From Pedobacter sp. AK013 (lineage in GTDB: Bacteria > Bacteroidota > Bacteroidia > Sphingobacteriales > Sphingobacteriaceae): a DNA stretch of 64,000 bases. The position numbers and the translations under genes were made by a program. Positions 7,317 through 17,029 of the stretch are shown here, piece after piece; the stretch's first letter is position 1; every line of letters begins with the position of its first letter. The stretch spans positions 124,001-188,000 of the forward strand of contig NZ_JACHCQ010000003.1 of assembly GCF_014205835.1 (NCBI RefSeq). Direction: 5' to 3'. The notes beneath the pieces were generated by a model. That model ran no database searches. It was not told the DNA's origin and saw only the letters and a list, made by a program, of their open reading frames with translations.

Positions 7317-10082
7317 ATGAGTATTTATAACGATTATATCCAGGAGATTGAAGACAGAAAAGCTCAGGGTCTTCACCCTAAACCTATTGATGGAGCAGAA
7401 TTATTGAGTGAAATTATTACTCAGATCAAAAATGTAAATAATTTCAACAGAACAGAGTCTGTTAATTTTTTTATATACAATACCTTGCCAGGCACTACTG
7501 CTGCAGCTGGTGTAAAAGCACAGTTCTTAAAAGAAATTATTTTAGGTGAAACTATTGTTGCAGAAATCACGCCTGATTTTGCTTTCGAACTATTATCGCA
7601 CATGAAGGGTGGTCCTTCTATCAAAGTTTTGTTAGATATCGCTTTGGCAGATAATGGCGATAAAGCTAAAAAAGCAGCAGACGTTCTTAAAACGCAGGTT
7701 TACTTGTACGATGCCGATACCGATCGTTTGAAGGATGCTTACAACAATGGCAATGCTATTGCTAAAGAAATATTAGAAAGCTACGCTAAGGCCGAATTCT
7801 TCACCAAACTTCCTGAAGTAGCAGAAGAAATTAAAGTGGTCACTTTTATCGCCGGTATTGGCGATATTTCTACTGATTTATTATCTCCAGGTAACCAGGC
7901 ACACTCTCGTTCAGATCGCGAATTGCATGGCAAATGTATGATTACACCGGAGGCCCAGGAGGAAATCAAAGCCTTGCAAGCACAACATCCTGATAAAAGT
8001 GTAATGTTAGTGGCTGAAAAAGGTACCATGGGTGTAGGTTCTTCACGCATGTCGGGTGTTAACAACGTGGCCCTTTGGACCGGTAAACAATCGAGTCCGT
8101 ATGTTCCGTTTGTAAATATTGCACCAATTGTTGGTGGTACCAATGGAATCTCTCCAATTTTTTTAACCACAGTTGATGTAACAGGCGGTATTGGTATCGA
8201 TCTTAAAAATTGGGTAAAGAAAACTGACGAGAACGGTAATGTTATCCGCAATGAAAACGACGAGCCAATTTTAGAGCAAGTGTTTTCTGTTGAAACCGGA
8301 ACCGTACTTACGATCAATACCAGAACTAAAAAATTATATAACGGAGATCAGGAGCTGATTGATATTGCGAAAGCATTAACTCCTCAAAAAATGGAATTTA
8401 TCAAAGCAGGTGGTTCATATGCCATTGTTTTTGGTAAAAAAATCCAAACATTTGCAGCCAAAACTTTAGGTATCGAAGCGCCTGTAGTATTTGCTCCGGC
8501 TAAAGAAGTATCTGTCGAAGGCCAGGGTTTAACTGCTGTAGAAAAAATATTCAACAGAAATGCGGTAGGTTTAACACCAGGTAAGGTGCTTCATGCAGGT
8601 TCTGATGTACGCGTAGAGGTAAACATTGTAGGTTCGCAAGATACTACCGGTTTGATGACCGCTCAGGAATTAGAGGCAATGGCTGCTACAGTTATTTCTC
8701 CGATTGTTGATGGCGCTTACCAGTCAGGTTGCCATACGGCATCTGTTTGGGATAAAAAAGCACAGGCAAACATTCCTAAACTAATGAAGTTTATGAATGA
8801 TTTCGGTGTAATTACCGCCCGCGACCCTAAAGGCGAATATCATTCAATGACCGATGTTATCCACAAGGTATTGAACGACATCACGATTGATGAATGGGCA
8901 ATCATCATTGGAGGTGACTCACACACACGTATGTCAAAAGGTGTGGCTTTCGGTGCCGATTCTGGTACGGTAGCATTAGCATTGGCAACCGGTGAGGCTT
9001 CTATGCCAATTCCCGAGTCGGTAAAAGTTACTTTCAAAGGTGAAATGAAACAACACATGGATTTCCGTGATGTAGTTCATGCTACACAATTACAAATGCT
9101 ACAGCAATTTGATGGCGAAAACGTATTCCAGGGCCGTATTATCGAGGTGCACATCGGTACTTTATTAGCCGACCAGGCCTTTACTTTTACCGACTGGACT
9201 GCTGAGATGAAAGCAAAAGCATCGATCTGTATTTCGCAGGACGATACTTTAATCCAATCGTTAGAAATTGCTAAAAACCGTATTCAAATTATGATAGACA
9301 AGGGTATGGACAACCATAACCAGGTTTTACAAGGTTTGATCAACAAAGCAAATAAACGTATTGAAGAAATTAAAACCGGTATTAAGCCAGCTTTAATGCC
9401 AGATGATAATGCCAAATATTATGCAGAAGTAATTATTGACCTCGATATCATCAATGAGCCAATGATTGCCGATCCGGATGTGAACAATGCTGATGTTTCT
9501 AAACGTTATACGCATGATACGATCAGAGACCTAACCTTCTATGGTGGCGATAAAAAAGTAGACCTTGGTTTCGTAGGTTCTTGCATGGTACACAAAGACG
9601 ATCTAAAAATCGTTTCTCAATTATTGAAAAACGTAGAGAACCAAACCGGCAAAGTAGAATTTAAAGCTCCATTGGTAGTTGCAGCCCCTACTTATAATAT
9701 TATTGATGAGCTGAAAGCAGAAGGTGACTGGGAGTACTTACAAAAATACTCTGGATTTGAGTTTAGCGACGCACTACCTAAAAGTACAGCACGTACTGAA
9801 TACGAAAATATCATGTACCTAGAACGCCCGGGTTGTAACCTGTGCATGGGTAACCAGGAGAAAGCGGCTAAAGGTGATACGGTAATGGCTACGTCAACAC
9901 GGTTATTCCAGGGCCGCGTAGTGGAAGATAGAGATGGTAAAAAAGGAGAGTCTCTATTGGCATCTACTCCAGTAGTGGTTCTTTCTGCTATCTTAGGCCG
10001 TATACCAAGCATTGAGGAATACAAAGTAGCAGTAGAAGGTATCAACTTAACCAAGTTTACGCCTATTTCTACAAAACAATAA
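7317..10082 (+). CDS. acnB: Bifunctional aconitate hydratase B / 2-methylisocitrate dehydratase
   Basis: AcnB isomerises citrate and isocitrate in the TCA cycle through a [4Fe-4S] cluster, and often also handles 2-methylcitrate. I start it at base 7317 (M-S-I-Y-N-D-Y), giving 921 residues. The ORF-extending ATG at 7278 lies right at the putative promoter. The AcnB-specific N-terminal HEAT-like domain, the swivel domain and the aconitase core are all present in order. Signatures include S-Y-A-I-V-F-G-K, G-G-D-S-H-T-R and the cluster-ligand region G-C-N-L-C-M-G-N near the end. A terminator separates it from a second aconitase gene of a different family. Confidence 0.96.
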   Translation: MSIYNDYIQEIEDRKAQGLHPKPIDGAELLSEIITQIKNVNNFNRTESVNFFIYNTLPGTTAAAGVKAQFLKEIILGETIVAEITPDFAFELLSHMKGGPSIKVLLDIALADNGDKAKKAADVLKTQVYLYDADTDRLKDAYNNGNAIAKEILESYAKAEFFTKLPEVAEEIKVVTFIAGIGDISTDLLSPGNQAHSRSDRELHGKCMITPEAQEEIKALQAQHPDKSVMLVAEKGTMGVGSSRMSGVNNVALWTGKQSSPYVPFVNIAPIVGGTNGISPIFLTTVDVTGGIGIDLKNWVKKTDENGNVIRNENDEPILEQVFSVETGTVLTINTRTKKLYNGDQELIDIAKALTPQKMEFIKAGGSYAIVFGKKIQTFAAKTLGIEAPVVFAPAKEVSVEGQGLTAVEKIFNRNAVGLTPGKVLHAGSDVRVEVNIVGSQDTTGLMTAQELEAMAATVISPIVDGAYQSGCHTASVWDKKAQANIPKLMKFMNDFGVITARDPKGEYHSMTDVIHKVLNDITIDEWAIIIGGDSHTRMSKGVAFGADSGTVALALATGEASMPIPESVKVTFKGEMKQHMDFRDVVHATQLQMLQQFDGENVFQGRIIEVHIGTLLADQAFTFTDWTAEMKAKASICISQDDTLIQSLEIAKNRIQIMIDKGMDNHNQVLQGLINKANKRIEEIKTGIKPALMPDDNAKYYAEVIIDLDIINEPMIADPDVNNADVSKRYTHDTIRDLTFYGGDKKVDLGFVGSCMVHKDDLKIVSQLLKNVENQTGKVEFKAPLVVAAPTYNIIDELKAEGDWEYLQKYSGFEFSDALPKSTARTEYENIMYLERPGCNLCMGNQEKAAKGDTVMATSTRLFQGRVVEDRDGKKGESLLASTPVVVLSAILGRIPSIEEYKVAVEGINLTKFTPISTKQ

Positions 10083-10117
10083 GAAACAAATAAGCATATT
10101 TTTTGTTAATAAAGCAG

Positions 10118-10148
10118 AAAGGCTATCCGATAATCGGGTAGCCTTTTT
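10118..10148 (+). terminator. Terminator after acnB
   Basis: A hairpin GGCTATCCGAT/TCGGGTAGCC with a two-base loop is followed by a T run, 36 bases after the acnB stop. Confidence 0.85.
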
Positions 10149-10274
10149 ATTTACATTAACAATTGGATAGAATGGTTTTAAATAACATAATTTGACAAAT
10201 CTTAAAAATAAGTCTATTAAAAATTGTTTAATTTAGTTAGCATTGTTATTGACAATAATTTAAAAAAATAAAGT

Positions 10275-12554
10275 ATGGCTTTTGATATAGACATGATTAA
10301 AAAGGTTTATGCAAACTTTAGCAGCCGCGTTGAAGCTGCACGCAAAATAGTTGGCAGGCCTTTAACATTATCTGAGAAAATATTGTATGCACACCTTTGG
10401 GATGGAGAACCTAAAACGGCGTTTAAACGTGGCTCTGACTATGTAGACTTTGCACCAGATCGCGTTGCGATGCAAGATGCAACGGCTCAGATGGCCTTAT
10501 TGCAATTTATGCAAGCTGGCCGCCCAAAAGTAGCGGTGCCTTCTACTGTGCATTGCGATCACTTAATTACGGCTAAAGAAGGTGCTGCAATAGATTTACC
10601 TCATGCTAAAACAGAAAGTGCCGAAGTTTTCGATTTCTTATCATCCGTTTCGAACAAATATGGTATCGGTTTCTGGAAACCAGGTGCCGGTATTATTCAT
10701 CAAGTGGTTTTAGAGAATTATGCTTTCCCAGGCGGAATGATGATCGGAACCGACTCGCATACCGTAAATGCTGGAGGGTTGGGAATGGTAGCTATTGGGG
10801 TTGGTGGTGCTGATGCCTGCGATGTAATGGCAGGTTTGCCCTGGGAACTTAAATTCCCTAAGTTAATCGGTGTTAAGTTAACAGGTAAATTAAACGGCTG
10901 GACTGCTGCTAAAGATGTAATTCTTAAAGTTGCGGGTATCCTTACTGTAAAAGGTGGTACCGGTGCAATTGTAGAATATTTTGGCGATGGTGCTGTTAAC
11001 TTAAGCTGTACGGGTAAAGGTACCATTTGCAATATGGGTGCCGAAATTGGCGCAACTACCTCTACTTTCGGTTATGACGAAAGTATGGAACGTTATTTAC
11101 GTGCTACAGGTAGAAATGAAGTTGCTGATGAAGCAAACAAAATTGCAGCATATTTAACCGGTGACCCTGAAGTTTATGCCGATCCAGAAAACTATTTTGA
11201 TCAGGTGATTGAGATCGATTTAGACACTTTAGAACCCTATTTAAACGGCCCGTTTACGCCAGATTTAGCTACTCCTGTATCGCAGATGAAAGTTGAGGCA
11301 GAGAAAAATGGATGGCCTTTAAAAGTAGAATGGGGTTTAATTGGTTCTTGTACCAACTCTTCTTACGAGGATTTATCAAGAGCAGCTTCTATTGCCAACC
11401 AGGCTATTGCAAAAGGTTTAGTAACCAAATCGGCTTTCGGTATCAACCCGGGGTCTGAGCAGGTACGTTATACTGCAGACCGCGATGGTTTCTTAAAAAC
11501 TTTCGAAGATTTAGATGCAACCATTTTCACAAATGCCTGCGGGCCTTGTATTGGGATGTGGGATCGTACTGGTGCAGAAAAGGCAGAAAAAAACACTATC
11601 GTACACTCCTTTAACAGAAACTTTGCTAAACGTGCAGATGGTAACCCCAATACTTTTGCATTTGTAGCGTCGCCAGAAATGGTTGCTGCAATTGCCATTT
11701 CGGGTAATTTAGGTTTTAACCCATTAACCGATACATTAACAAACGATAAAGGAGAACAGGTTAAATTAGATCCCCCTACTGGTTTTGAATTACCAACTAA
11801 AGGTTTCGCCGTAGATGATCCAGGCTATCAGGCACCAGCGGCTGATGGTTCGTCAGTTCAGGTTTTGGTTTCTCCAACTTCGCACCGTTTACAATTATTG
11901 GATCCGTTTGCCCCTTGGGAAGGTACCGACTTAAAAGGTTTAAAACTTTTAATCAAAGCCAAAGGTAAATGTACAACAGATCATATTTCTATGGCTGGTC
12001 CATGGTTAAAATTCCGTGGCCACTTAGATAACATTTCTAACAACATGCTTATCGGTGCGGTTAACTACTTTAACGATAAAACAGATAATGTTAAAAATGA
12101 ACTAACCGGCGAATACGGACCTGTTCCTGCAACTCAACGCGATTATAAAGCGGCTGGTTTAGGATCTATTGTTGTTGGCGACGAAAACTATGGCGAGGGT
12201 TCGTCACGCGAGCACGCAGCTATGGAGCCCCGCCATTTAGGTGTACGTGCTGTATTGGTAAAATCTTTTGCCCGTATACACGAAACCAACCTTAAAAAAC
12301 AAGGTATGTTAGCTTTAACTTTCGCAGATAAAGATGATTACGATAAAATTTTGGAAGATGATACCATCGATATCTTAGGCTTAACAGAATTCGCTCCAGA
12401 TAAACCCTTAACTTTAGTATTACACCATGCTAATGGCACACAAGAATCGTTTCCTGTTAACCATAGTTATAATGCACAACAAATAGACTGGTTTAAAGCT
12501 GGTGGTGCACTAAATATCATCAGGGCTGAGGCAGCGGCTAAAGCAGCGCTTTAA
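10275..12554 (+). CDS. Aconitate hydratase, mitochondrial-type (AcnA superfamily)
   Basis: This is a second aconitase of 759 residues, with the domain order of mitochondrial ACO2 (three aconitase domains then the swivel domain). Signatures include [22 protein letters not shown] with a cluster-ligating Cys, [11 protein letters not shown] with the other two cluster cysteines, and G-E-G-S-S-R-E-H-A in the swivel domain. It should also convert citrate to isocitrate. It has its own spacer and terminator, so it is probably expressed separately from acnB. Two unlike aconitases may serve different growth phases or redox conditions; that is inference. Confidence 0.95.
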   Translation: MAFDIDMIKKVYANFSSRVEAARKIVGRPLTLSEKILYAHLWDGEPKTAFKRGSDYVDFAPDRVAMQDATAQMALLQFMQAGRPKVAVPSTVHCDHLITAKEGAAIDLPHAKTESAEVFDFLSSVSNKYGIGFWKPGAGIIHQVVLENYAFPGGMMIGTDSHTVNAGGLGMVAIGVGGADACDVMAGLPWELKFPKLIGVKLTGKLNGWTAAKDVILKVAGILTVKGGTGAIVEYFGDGAVNLSCTGKGTICNMGAEIGATTSTFGYDESMERYLRATGRNEVADEANKIAAYLTGDPEVYADPENYFDQVIEIDLDTLEPYLNGPFTPDLATPVSQMKVEAEKNGWPLKVEWGLIGSCTNSSYEDLSRAASIANQAIAKGLVTKSAFGINPGSEQVRYTADRDGFLKTFEDLDATIFTNACGPCIGMWDRTGAEKAEKNTIVHSFNRNFAKRADGNPNTFAFVASPEMVAAIAISGNLGFNPLTDTLTNDKGEQVKLDPPTGFELPTKGFAVDDPGYQAPAADGSSVQVLVSPTSHRLQLLDPFAPWEGTDLKGLKLLIKAKGKCTTDHISMAGPWLKFRGHLDNISNNMLIGAVNYFNDKTDNVKNELTGEYGPVPATQRDYKAAGLGSIVVGDENYGEGSSREHAAMEPRHLGVRAVLVKSFARIHETNLKKQGMLALTFADKDDYDKILEDDTIDILGLTEFAPDKPLTLVLHHANGTQESFPVNHSYNAQQIDWFKAGGALNIIRAEAAAKAAL

Positions 12555-12606
12555 ATAGTCCGAAGTCCAGAATCGGAAGTCCGAAGTCTGGATGTATAAT
12601 ATCAAT

Positions 12607-12637
12607 CCCGTTTTGTTAATTCAGAACGGGTTTTTTT
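12607..12637 (+). terminator. Terminator after the second aconitase gene
   Basis: CCCGTTTTG (12607-12615) pairs with CAGAACGGG (12622-12630), followed by seven Ts. Between the stop codon and the stem lies a short AGTCCGAAGTC-type low-complexity stretch. Confidence 0.85.
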
Positions 12638-12685
12638 GTTCTTTTATTAGATACCACTTAAAAATGATGCCTATTTATCCAATTT

Positions 12686-12778
12686 GTCACATTGAGCTTA
12701 GCCTGTACTAAACTTGACGAAGCATCGAAATGCCTTAAAATCATTTTAAAAAGTCCTTCGACAGGCTACCATTGACGT
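12686..12778. repeat. REP-like dispersed repeat
   Basis: This contains GTCACATTGAGCTTAGCCTG, TGACGAAGCATCGAAATGCC and, inverted, CCTTCGACAGGCTACC. The same family occurs at 43,065-43,155. Such palindromic extragenic elements are common in Pedobacter-like genomes. The following stretch to 13,260 holds only fragments of this kind plus a GGACACCCCTCTAAAAGAGG hairpin-like element and no believable gene. Confidence 0.55.
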
Positions 12779-13260
12779 TATTTGGTAACTCATTAATATT
12801 TAACACATTACATTAACCCCTGCATTTCCGCCCAGCTAGGCCATAGCACAGTATCTCCGTTTCACTTAAACCCGGCCTAACAAATTTTTCGGACTGCACT
12901 GCCCAAGCTAACCTAGTAGCTTCGAAAGAAAACGGCAAAGCCCTCATGAATGCAGCTGAAAGCTACAAAAACAAATGAATAAATTTTCAGCCGGTGTTTT
13001 ATTAATGGTTTTCTATTGCTTTCATTTGTATTAATGAGCTCGGCAATGCCTCGGTTTTGTTTCTTTTTTAACACCAAAAAGAAAGAAGCCTGTCCGGCTA
13101 GGACTAATAAAACACCCCGTCCTGCGGACACCCCTCTAAAAGAGGGGAATTACATATCGCAAAAGACCAATAATTAAATGTCATTTATATCGATTTTTAT
13201 ACAATAAATTACCCCTCAGGATGACAAATCTATTATTTAAGATCAACCTCTTTATTTTTT

Positions 13261-13354
13261 TTGAAAGCAGTTGCAGCAGTACTTAGCTTTGGGTTAGCCC
13301 CGCTAATGCTACTGCTGGTTAGAAAAAAACCAGCATTCGCGTATATCGGGTTTA
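13261..13354. repeat. Direct repeat, copy 1, flanking an inverted repeat copy
   Basis: This 94-base unit contains AGCTTTGGGTTAGCCC, CTAATGCTACTGCTGGTTAG and CAGCATTCGCGTATATCG. It recurs at 13,581-13,675 in the same orientation, with about ten substitutions. ATG-less frames across it are not credible genes. Confidence 0.75.
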
Positions 13355-13458
13355 GATGGCAGAAACAGGAATGCTTTTCGCTCAAAATACTCTACTTACT
13401 AAAGACCTGCTTAAAAGTTATGAAGGGCCTACTGCCTTTCTTGCAGCAAGCAGCCTTT

Positions 13459-13535
13459 TAGCCCCGGGCGCAGCGGCATCCCTAGAGCGCAGCGAAAGGG
13501 TATAGCGGAGCACGGGAACAAACCTTAATAGTTGC
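13459..13535 (-). repeat. Third, inverted copy of the 1.3-2.0 kb repeat core
   Basis: Reading the minus strand gives the same landmarks as at 1,360-1,425 and 1,675-1,745: GTTCCCG, CGCT, CCCTTTCGCTGCGCT, GGGATGCCGC and GCCCGGGGCTA. Only the ~80-base core is shared; flanks differ. Confidence 0.7.
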
Positions 13536-13580
13536 CACTGCCACTGCGCTTCAAAATAAAATAATAATTGTCTTATTTTC

Positions 13581-13675
13581 TTGGAAAGCAGTTACAGTAG
13601 TGCTCAGCTTTGGGTTAGCCCAGCTAATGCTACTGCTGGTTAGAAAAAAATCAGCATTCGCGTATATCGAGTTTA
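13581..13675. repeat. Direct repeat, copy 2
   Basis: This is the second copy of the 94-base unit at 13,261-13,354. The pair brackets the inverted core repeat, so the whole 13.26-13.68 kb block looks like a nested repeat cluster. Confidence 0.75.
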
Positions 13676-13697
13676 GTGCAATAAGTCTGTTCAAAAA

Positions 13698-14135
13698 TTA
13701 CTCAAACTCATAACCACAATCATAGCAATGATGACACTTATTGGCCTTAATAGGAGTACTTAGCGTTAAAAAGGCAATTATAATTGCCCAAATACTATAT
13801 TTTTTATTGGTAGCCATTCCATAACCTACATTTGTAGACCCACATCGCGCACAAACTGTTTTATCATCTCCTGATTTTTCTTCATCGATAATTTCTTCTG
13901 ATGGATCAAAGTTCAAACTATTGTCTTCAATCAATAAAGCATTAATGGCTTCTACATCTCTTTCAAAAACAATGAGTTTTACTCCTCCAATAGCCTGATT
14001 GTAAAGTGGATTTAGCGTTGCAACATTTTCATCTGCCAGGAAACAGGCAAATCCACTATCTTCCAATTTAGCTTTAATAATATTGGCCTCCATCGGATTG
14101 TAATAAGTGCTATAAACAACGGTTCTATCATTCAT
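13698..14135 (-). CDS. DUF2007 and zinc-ribbon small membrane protein
   Basis: The N-terminal 70 residues (V-V-Y-S-T-Y-Y-N-P-M-E-A-N-I-I-K, then D-S-G-F) fit the DUF2007 fold, a ferredoxin-like putative signalling or ligand domain. Residues 96-103 give C-A-R-C-G-S-T-N and the end gives C-H-H-C-Y-D-C-G, together a split zinc ribbon. A short hydrophobic segment (A-I-I-I-A-F-L-T-L) sits between the Cys pairs. It is a 145-residue protein of unknown function, alone between repeats and the GH1 gene. The domain calls rest on pattern recognition. Confidence 0.7.
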   Translation of the reverse strand: MNDRTVVYSTYYNPMEANIIKAKLEDSGFACFLADENVATLNPLYNQAIGGVKLIVFERDVEAINALLIEDNSLNFDPSEEIIDEEKSGDDKTVCARCGSTNVGYGMATNKKYSIWAIIIAFLTLSTPIKANKCHHCYDCGYEFE

Positions 14136-14187
14136 ATTCCAAACATAAGAATTTGTTTATGAAGAAAGAGAAAGGATAAACAACCAA

Positions 14188-15525
14188 CTAGCTTCTTAGG
14201 AATTCTTTCCACCAATACCCTGAATCTTTAATGGTACGTTCCTGGGTTTTGAAATCGTTGTAGATCAGTCCAAACCTTGCCATAAAACCCTCTGCCCATT
14301 CAAAATTATCCATTAATGTCCAAGCCATGTAGCCTGTTATATTTAAGCCTTCCTTTTTAAGTTTTAGCAATGCATTTAAATAAAGTTTAAAATATTCAAT
14401 GCGTTCAGGGTCTTCTACTCTGCCATTGATCAATTTATCATGATAAGCAGCGCCATTCTCGGTAATCATGATATTTTTAATATGAGGATAGCTGGCAAAC
14501 TGTTTAACAATATTATAAAAGCTATCGGCATTAATTTCCCAGCCCATAGCAGTGTGTGGTTTTTTCCGGCTTTTAGCCTTCACTTCCCAGGCTTGTATTA
14601 CCGGGATAAAAGCATTGTATTTAACCGTTAATGGAAAGTAATTTTGCAGCCCAATAAAATCGAAGTCAAATTTCATCCTATCCTGCAATCGCCAGGTACC
14701 ATATTCAATCTGAAATTTTTCTAACACGTCCCAATCTGCTGTTGGGAAACCTAAGCCCAATGTAGGCTCTACAAACAAACGGTTCATTAAACAATCTACA
14801 CGCTTTGCAGCCAGTAAATCACTGTCACTTTGCGTATAGGGAAGTATTTCGGAGCAGGAATAAGTAGTCCCGATATTGGCCTTGGCTACTTCAGCACGTA
14901 AAATCTTACCCCCCTCGGCCTGCGCTAAGGCTGTATGCAAAACCGCTGGGAAGAAATTGCTTAAGCCAGTTTTTCCAGGGGCATGAACACCTAACATATA
15001 CCCCAAAGAAGTATAACCGAAAGGCTCATTCAACACAATCCAGTTTTTCACCTTATCGCCATATTCTAATGCGCAGATGCTTACAAAAGCATTAAAGGCA
15101 GCATTAATGCTAAAGCTTGTCCAGCCGCCCTCGTCTTCTAACGCCTGTGGCAAATCCCAGTGATAAAGCGTAACATAGGGGGTAATTCCATAGGTTAAAC
15201 ATTCATCGATGAGGTTATGATAAAAACGGATACCCTCCTGGTTGATCTCTCCCCTACCTGCTGGCAAAATCCGCGACCAGGCGATCGAGAATCTAAACAC
15301 TTTAAAGCCCAAAAGCTTAACCAAAGCTATGTCTTCGGTATAACGATGGTAAAAATCGCAAGCAGGATCTAATTTGTGATTCTTTTTTATTTTTCCATTT
15401 TTTGCAGTAAAGGTATCCCAAATAGAAGGGCCCTTACCATATTGGGTGGCTGTACCTTCTATTTGAGCCGCCGCGGTAGCCACACCCCACAAAAAATCCT
15501 GACCAAAATCACTTGCATTAATCAT
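14188..15525 (-). CDS. GH1 family beta-glucosidase/6-phospho-glucosidase
   Basis: This retaining glycoside hydrolase should cleave beta-glucosides or related beta-glycosides in the cytoplasm, since no signal peptide is present. The 445-residue TIM barrel has the GH1 N-terminal signature G-V-A-T-A-A-A-Q-I-E-G (14-24), the acid/base Glu167 in L-N-E-P-F, and the nucleophile Glu356 in I-T-E-N-G. F-E-W-A-E-G near the end fits the aglycone-side loop of beta-glucosidases rather than phospho-beta-glucosidases. It follows a cytochrome-type gene on the same strand after 108 bases and may be the last gene of that operon. Confidence 0.92.
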   Translation of the reverse strand: MINASDFGQDFLWGVATAAAQIEGTATQYGKGPSIWDTFTAKNGKIKKNHKLDPACDFYHRYTEDIALVKLLGFKVFRFSIAWSRILPAGRGEINQEGIRFYHNLIDECLTYGITPYVTLYHWDLPQALEDEGGWTSFSINAAFNAFVSICALEYGDKVKNWIVLNEPFGYTSLGYMLGVHAPGKTGLSNFFPAVLHTALAQAEGGKILRAEVAKANIGTTYSCSEILPYTQSDSDLLAAKRVDCLMNRLFVEPTLGLGFPTADWDVLEKFQIEYGTWRLQDRMKFDFDFIGLQNYFPLTVKYNAFIPVIQAWEVKAKSRKKPHTAMGWEINADSFYNIVKQFASYPHIKNIMITENGAAYHDKLINGRVEDPERIEYFKLYLNALLKLKKEGLNITGYMAWTLMDNFEWAEGFMARFGLIYNDFKTQERTIKDSGYWWKEFLRS

Positions 15526-15633
15526 TCGTTATCAATTAATTGCCATAAGTTGCAAGTTTAATATTAACAAATCATTAATAAAGAACAGAAAAGACTTTTC
15601 GGATACAATTAAATCAGCAGTACGCCTGATGGG

Positions 15634-17028
15634 CTACGGTACCTTGACCACAACCGTATCTTGCGCTACCAGAGGTACCTTATAATTTCCGGTATCTAAA
15701 CTTACTTTAGGCAAGATTTTTTTTATACCTGCTAAATCTCCTTTGGTTATACCGGTTTGATATACGTATAGAAATTTTAATTTTTTCAGTTTCTTTAATT
15801 GATTAATCCCCTTCATGGTAATTTTTGTCCCCACCAAACTTAACGTTTGTAACTGCTCTAAATCTTTCAGCGATGCTAAACCTGCATCTGTAATCCCGCT
15901 ATTATTTAGATTTAACCTGGTTAGGTTTTTACAATCCTTTATTGCAGTTAAGGTTTGATCGTTTACTTTATGGTTTTCTAACTTAAGCCAAAGGAGCTGT
16001 TTTTCGATTGATTTTATCAGATCCAAAACATCTTTGCCCATCGATTGTGCATTGACAAAATTGACTGAAAGATAGTTGGTATTCTGGGCAACGGGAAATA
16101 CGGTAATTCCTGCATCGGTAAACTTTTTCAATATTTTGTTGTCAACCGCCGAAACCTCTTCAGCCGGAATATCACTAGTTTTGGCTTGCTCGGCCCCACT
16201 TTCGCCTTTTTGCAGGCTAATTAAAATTGTTTTTATATTATCTGGCTGATGAAGATCTTTAAACTTCTTTTTAAAATCGGCGCCGTTATCAATCCACCAT
16301 TTTAACAAGACAATCTCATTGGCAGTGAGTTGAGGCTTTTCTTTAGGTGCCATATGATCTTCATCACTTAATGGCAATAAAATTCGCTTCATTAACTCAC
16401 TATCGTCGGCTTTACCCCTTACAATCGTATGTCCATTTTTCCCACCTTTTAAAATATAATCTTGCTGATCTAACCTTAGCTTGCCTTTCTGTTTTTCGCT
16501 GCCATGACAACTATAACACCTATTTTGAAAGAGTGGTTGAATAGCATTTTGGTAAACAAAGGCTTCCTGCACATTGGGAATTGGCGGAATAGCTGCGCCA
16601 CCTTTTTTACTGTCCGATTTTAAGGGTGCAGTTAAATAATCAGAACCATGGGTTAAAGAACCACCCAGATGCCCGGTAATAGAAACGAGAGCGATAAGAA
16701 CCGTTGCAATTGTGCCCAATATGGCTTTTGATTTAATCTTTTGGTAAACAATCCACAATACAAAAGATAAAACAGCAACACTGATCCCCATCCATTGATG
16801 ATTACTCACCAGTTTACCGTCATAATCGCCACCATTTGCCAATAAATAACCGGTAATGCAGGATATTACAGCGCTAAATGCACCTAAAAGTAACATAATA
16901 GGAATGGCTGGTTTTAGGTTGGTAAACTTTGCTGCAAATGATAGCAGAATGCAAATATAGCCAAGTAACAAAATCCCTATAGGAAGGTGGACAAAAACCG
17001 GGTGAAAGCGGCCGAAAAATTCTAACAT
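15634..17028 (-). CDS. Membrane DUF2231 / planctomycete-type cytochrome / leucine-rich repeat protein
   Basis: Residues 1-150 form about five membrane helices starting F-H-P-V-F-V-H-L-P-I-G, typical of DUF2231. A planctomycete cytochrome C (PSCyt1) domain follows with one heme site, C-Y-S-C-H (about 171-175), and the ending L-L-K-W-W-I-D-N-G-A. The C-terminal half has at least four LRR-like units (L-x-x-L-x-L-x-x-x-x-I-T-D). It should be an inner-membrane electron-transfer protein with a periplasmic heme and interaction domain. It starts one base after the stop of the isomerase gene, so it belongs to the same operon. The substrate is unknown. Confidence 0.85.
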   Translation of the reverse strand: MLEFFGRFHPVFVHLPIGILLLGYICILLSFAAKFTNLKPAIPIMLLLGAFSAVISCITGYLLANGGDYDGKLVSNHQWMGISVAVLSFVLWIVYQKIKSKAILGTIATVLIALVSITGHLGGSLTHGSDYLTAPLKSDSKKGGAAIPPIPNVQEAFVYQNAIQPLFQNRCYSCHGSEKQKGKLRLDQQDYILKGGKNGHTIVRGKADDSELMKRILLPLSDEDHMAPKEKPQLTANEIVLLKWWIDNGADFKKKFKDLHQPDNIKTILISLQKGESGAEQAKTSDIPAEEVSAVDNKILKKFTDAGITVFPVAQNTNYLSVNFVNAQSMGKDVLDLIKSIEKQLLWLKLENHKVNDQTLTAIKDCKNLTRLNLNNSGITDAGLASLKDLEQLQTLSLVGTKITMKGINQLKKLKKLKFLYVYQTGITKGDLAGIKKILPKVSLDTGNYKVPLVAQDTVVVKVP

Positions 17029-17029
17029 C

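Noticed and set aside
7781..8317. 178-codon antisense frame inside acnB
   Set aside because: It lies wholly on the opposite strand of a well-conserved enzyme gene and has no recognisable domain or start context.
12913..13131. 72-codon frame in the repeat-rich spacer
   Set aside because: The sequence is made of dispersed-repeat fragments, including an A/T-rich motif, and has no family features.
13261..13675. Insertion sequence with terminal repeats
   Set aside because: The repeats are direct, no transposase frame lies between them and no target duplication is visible.
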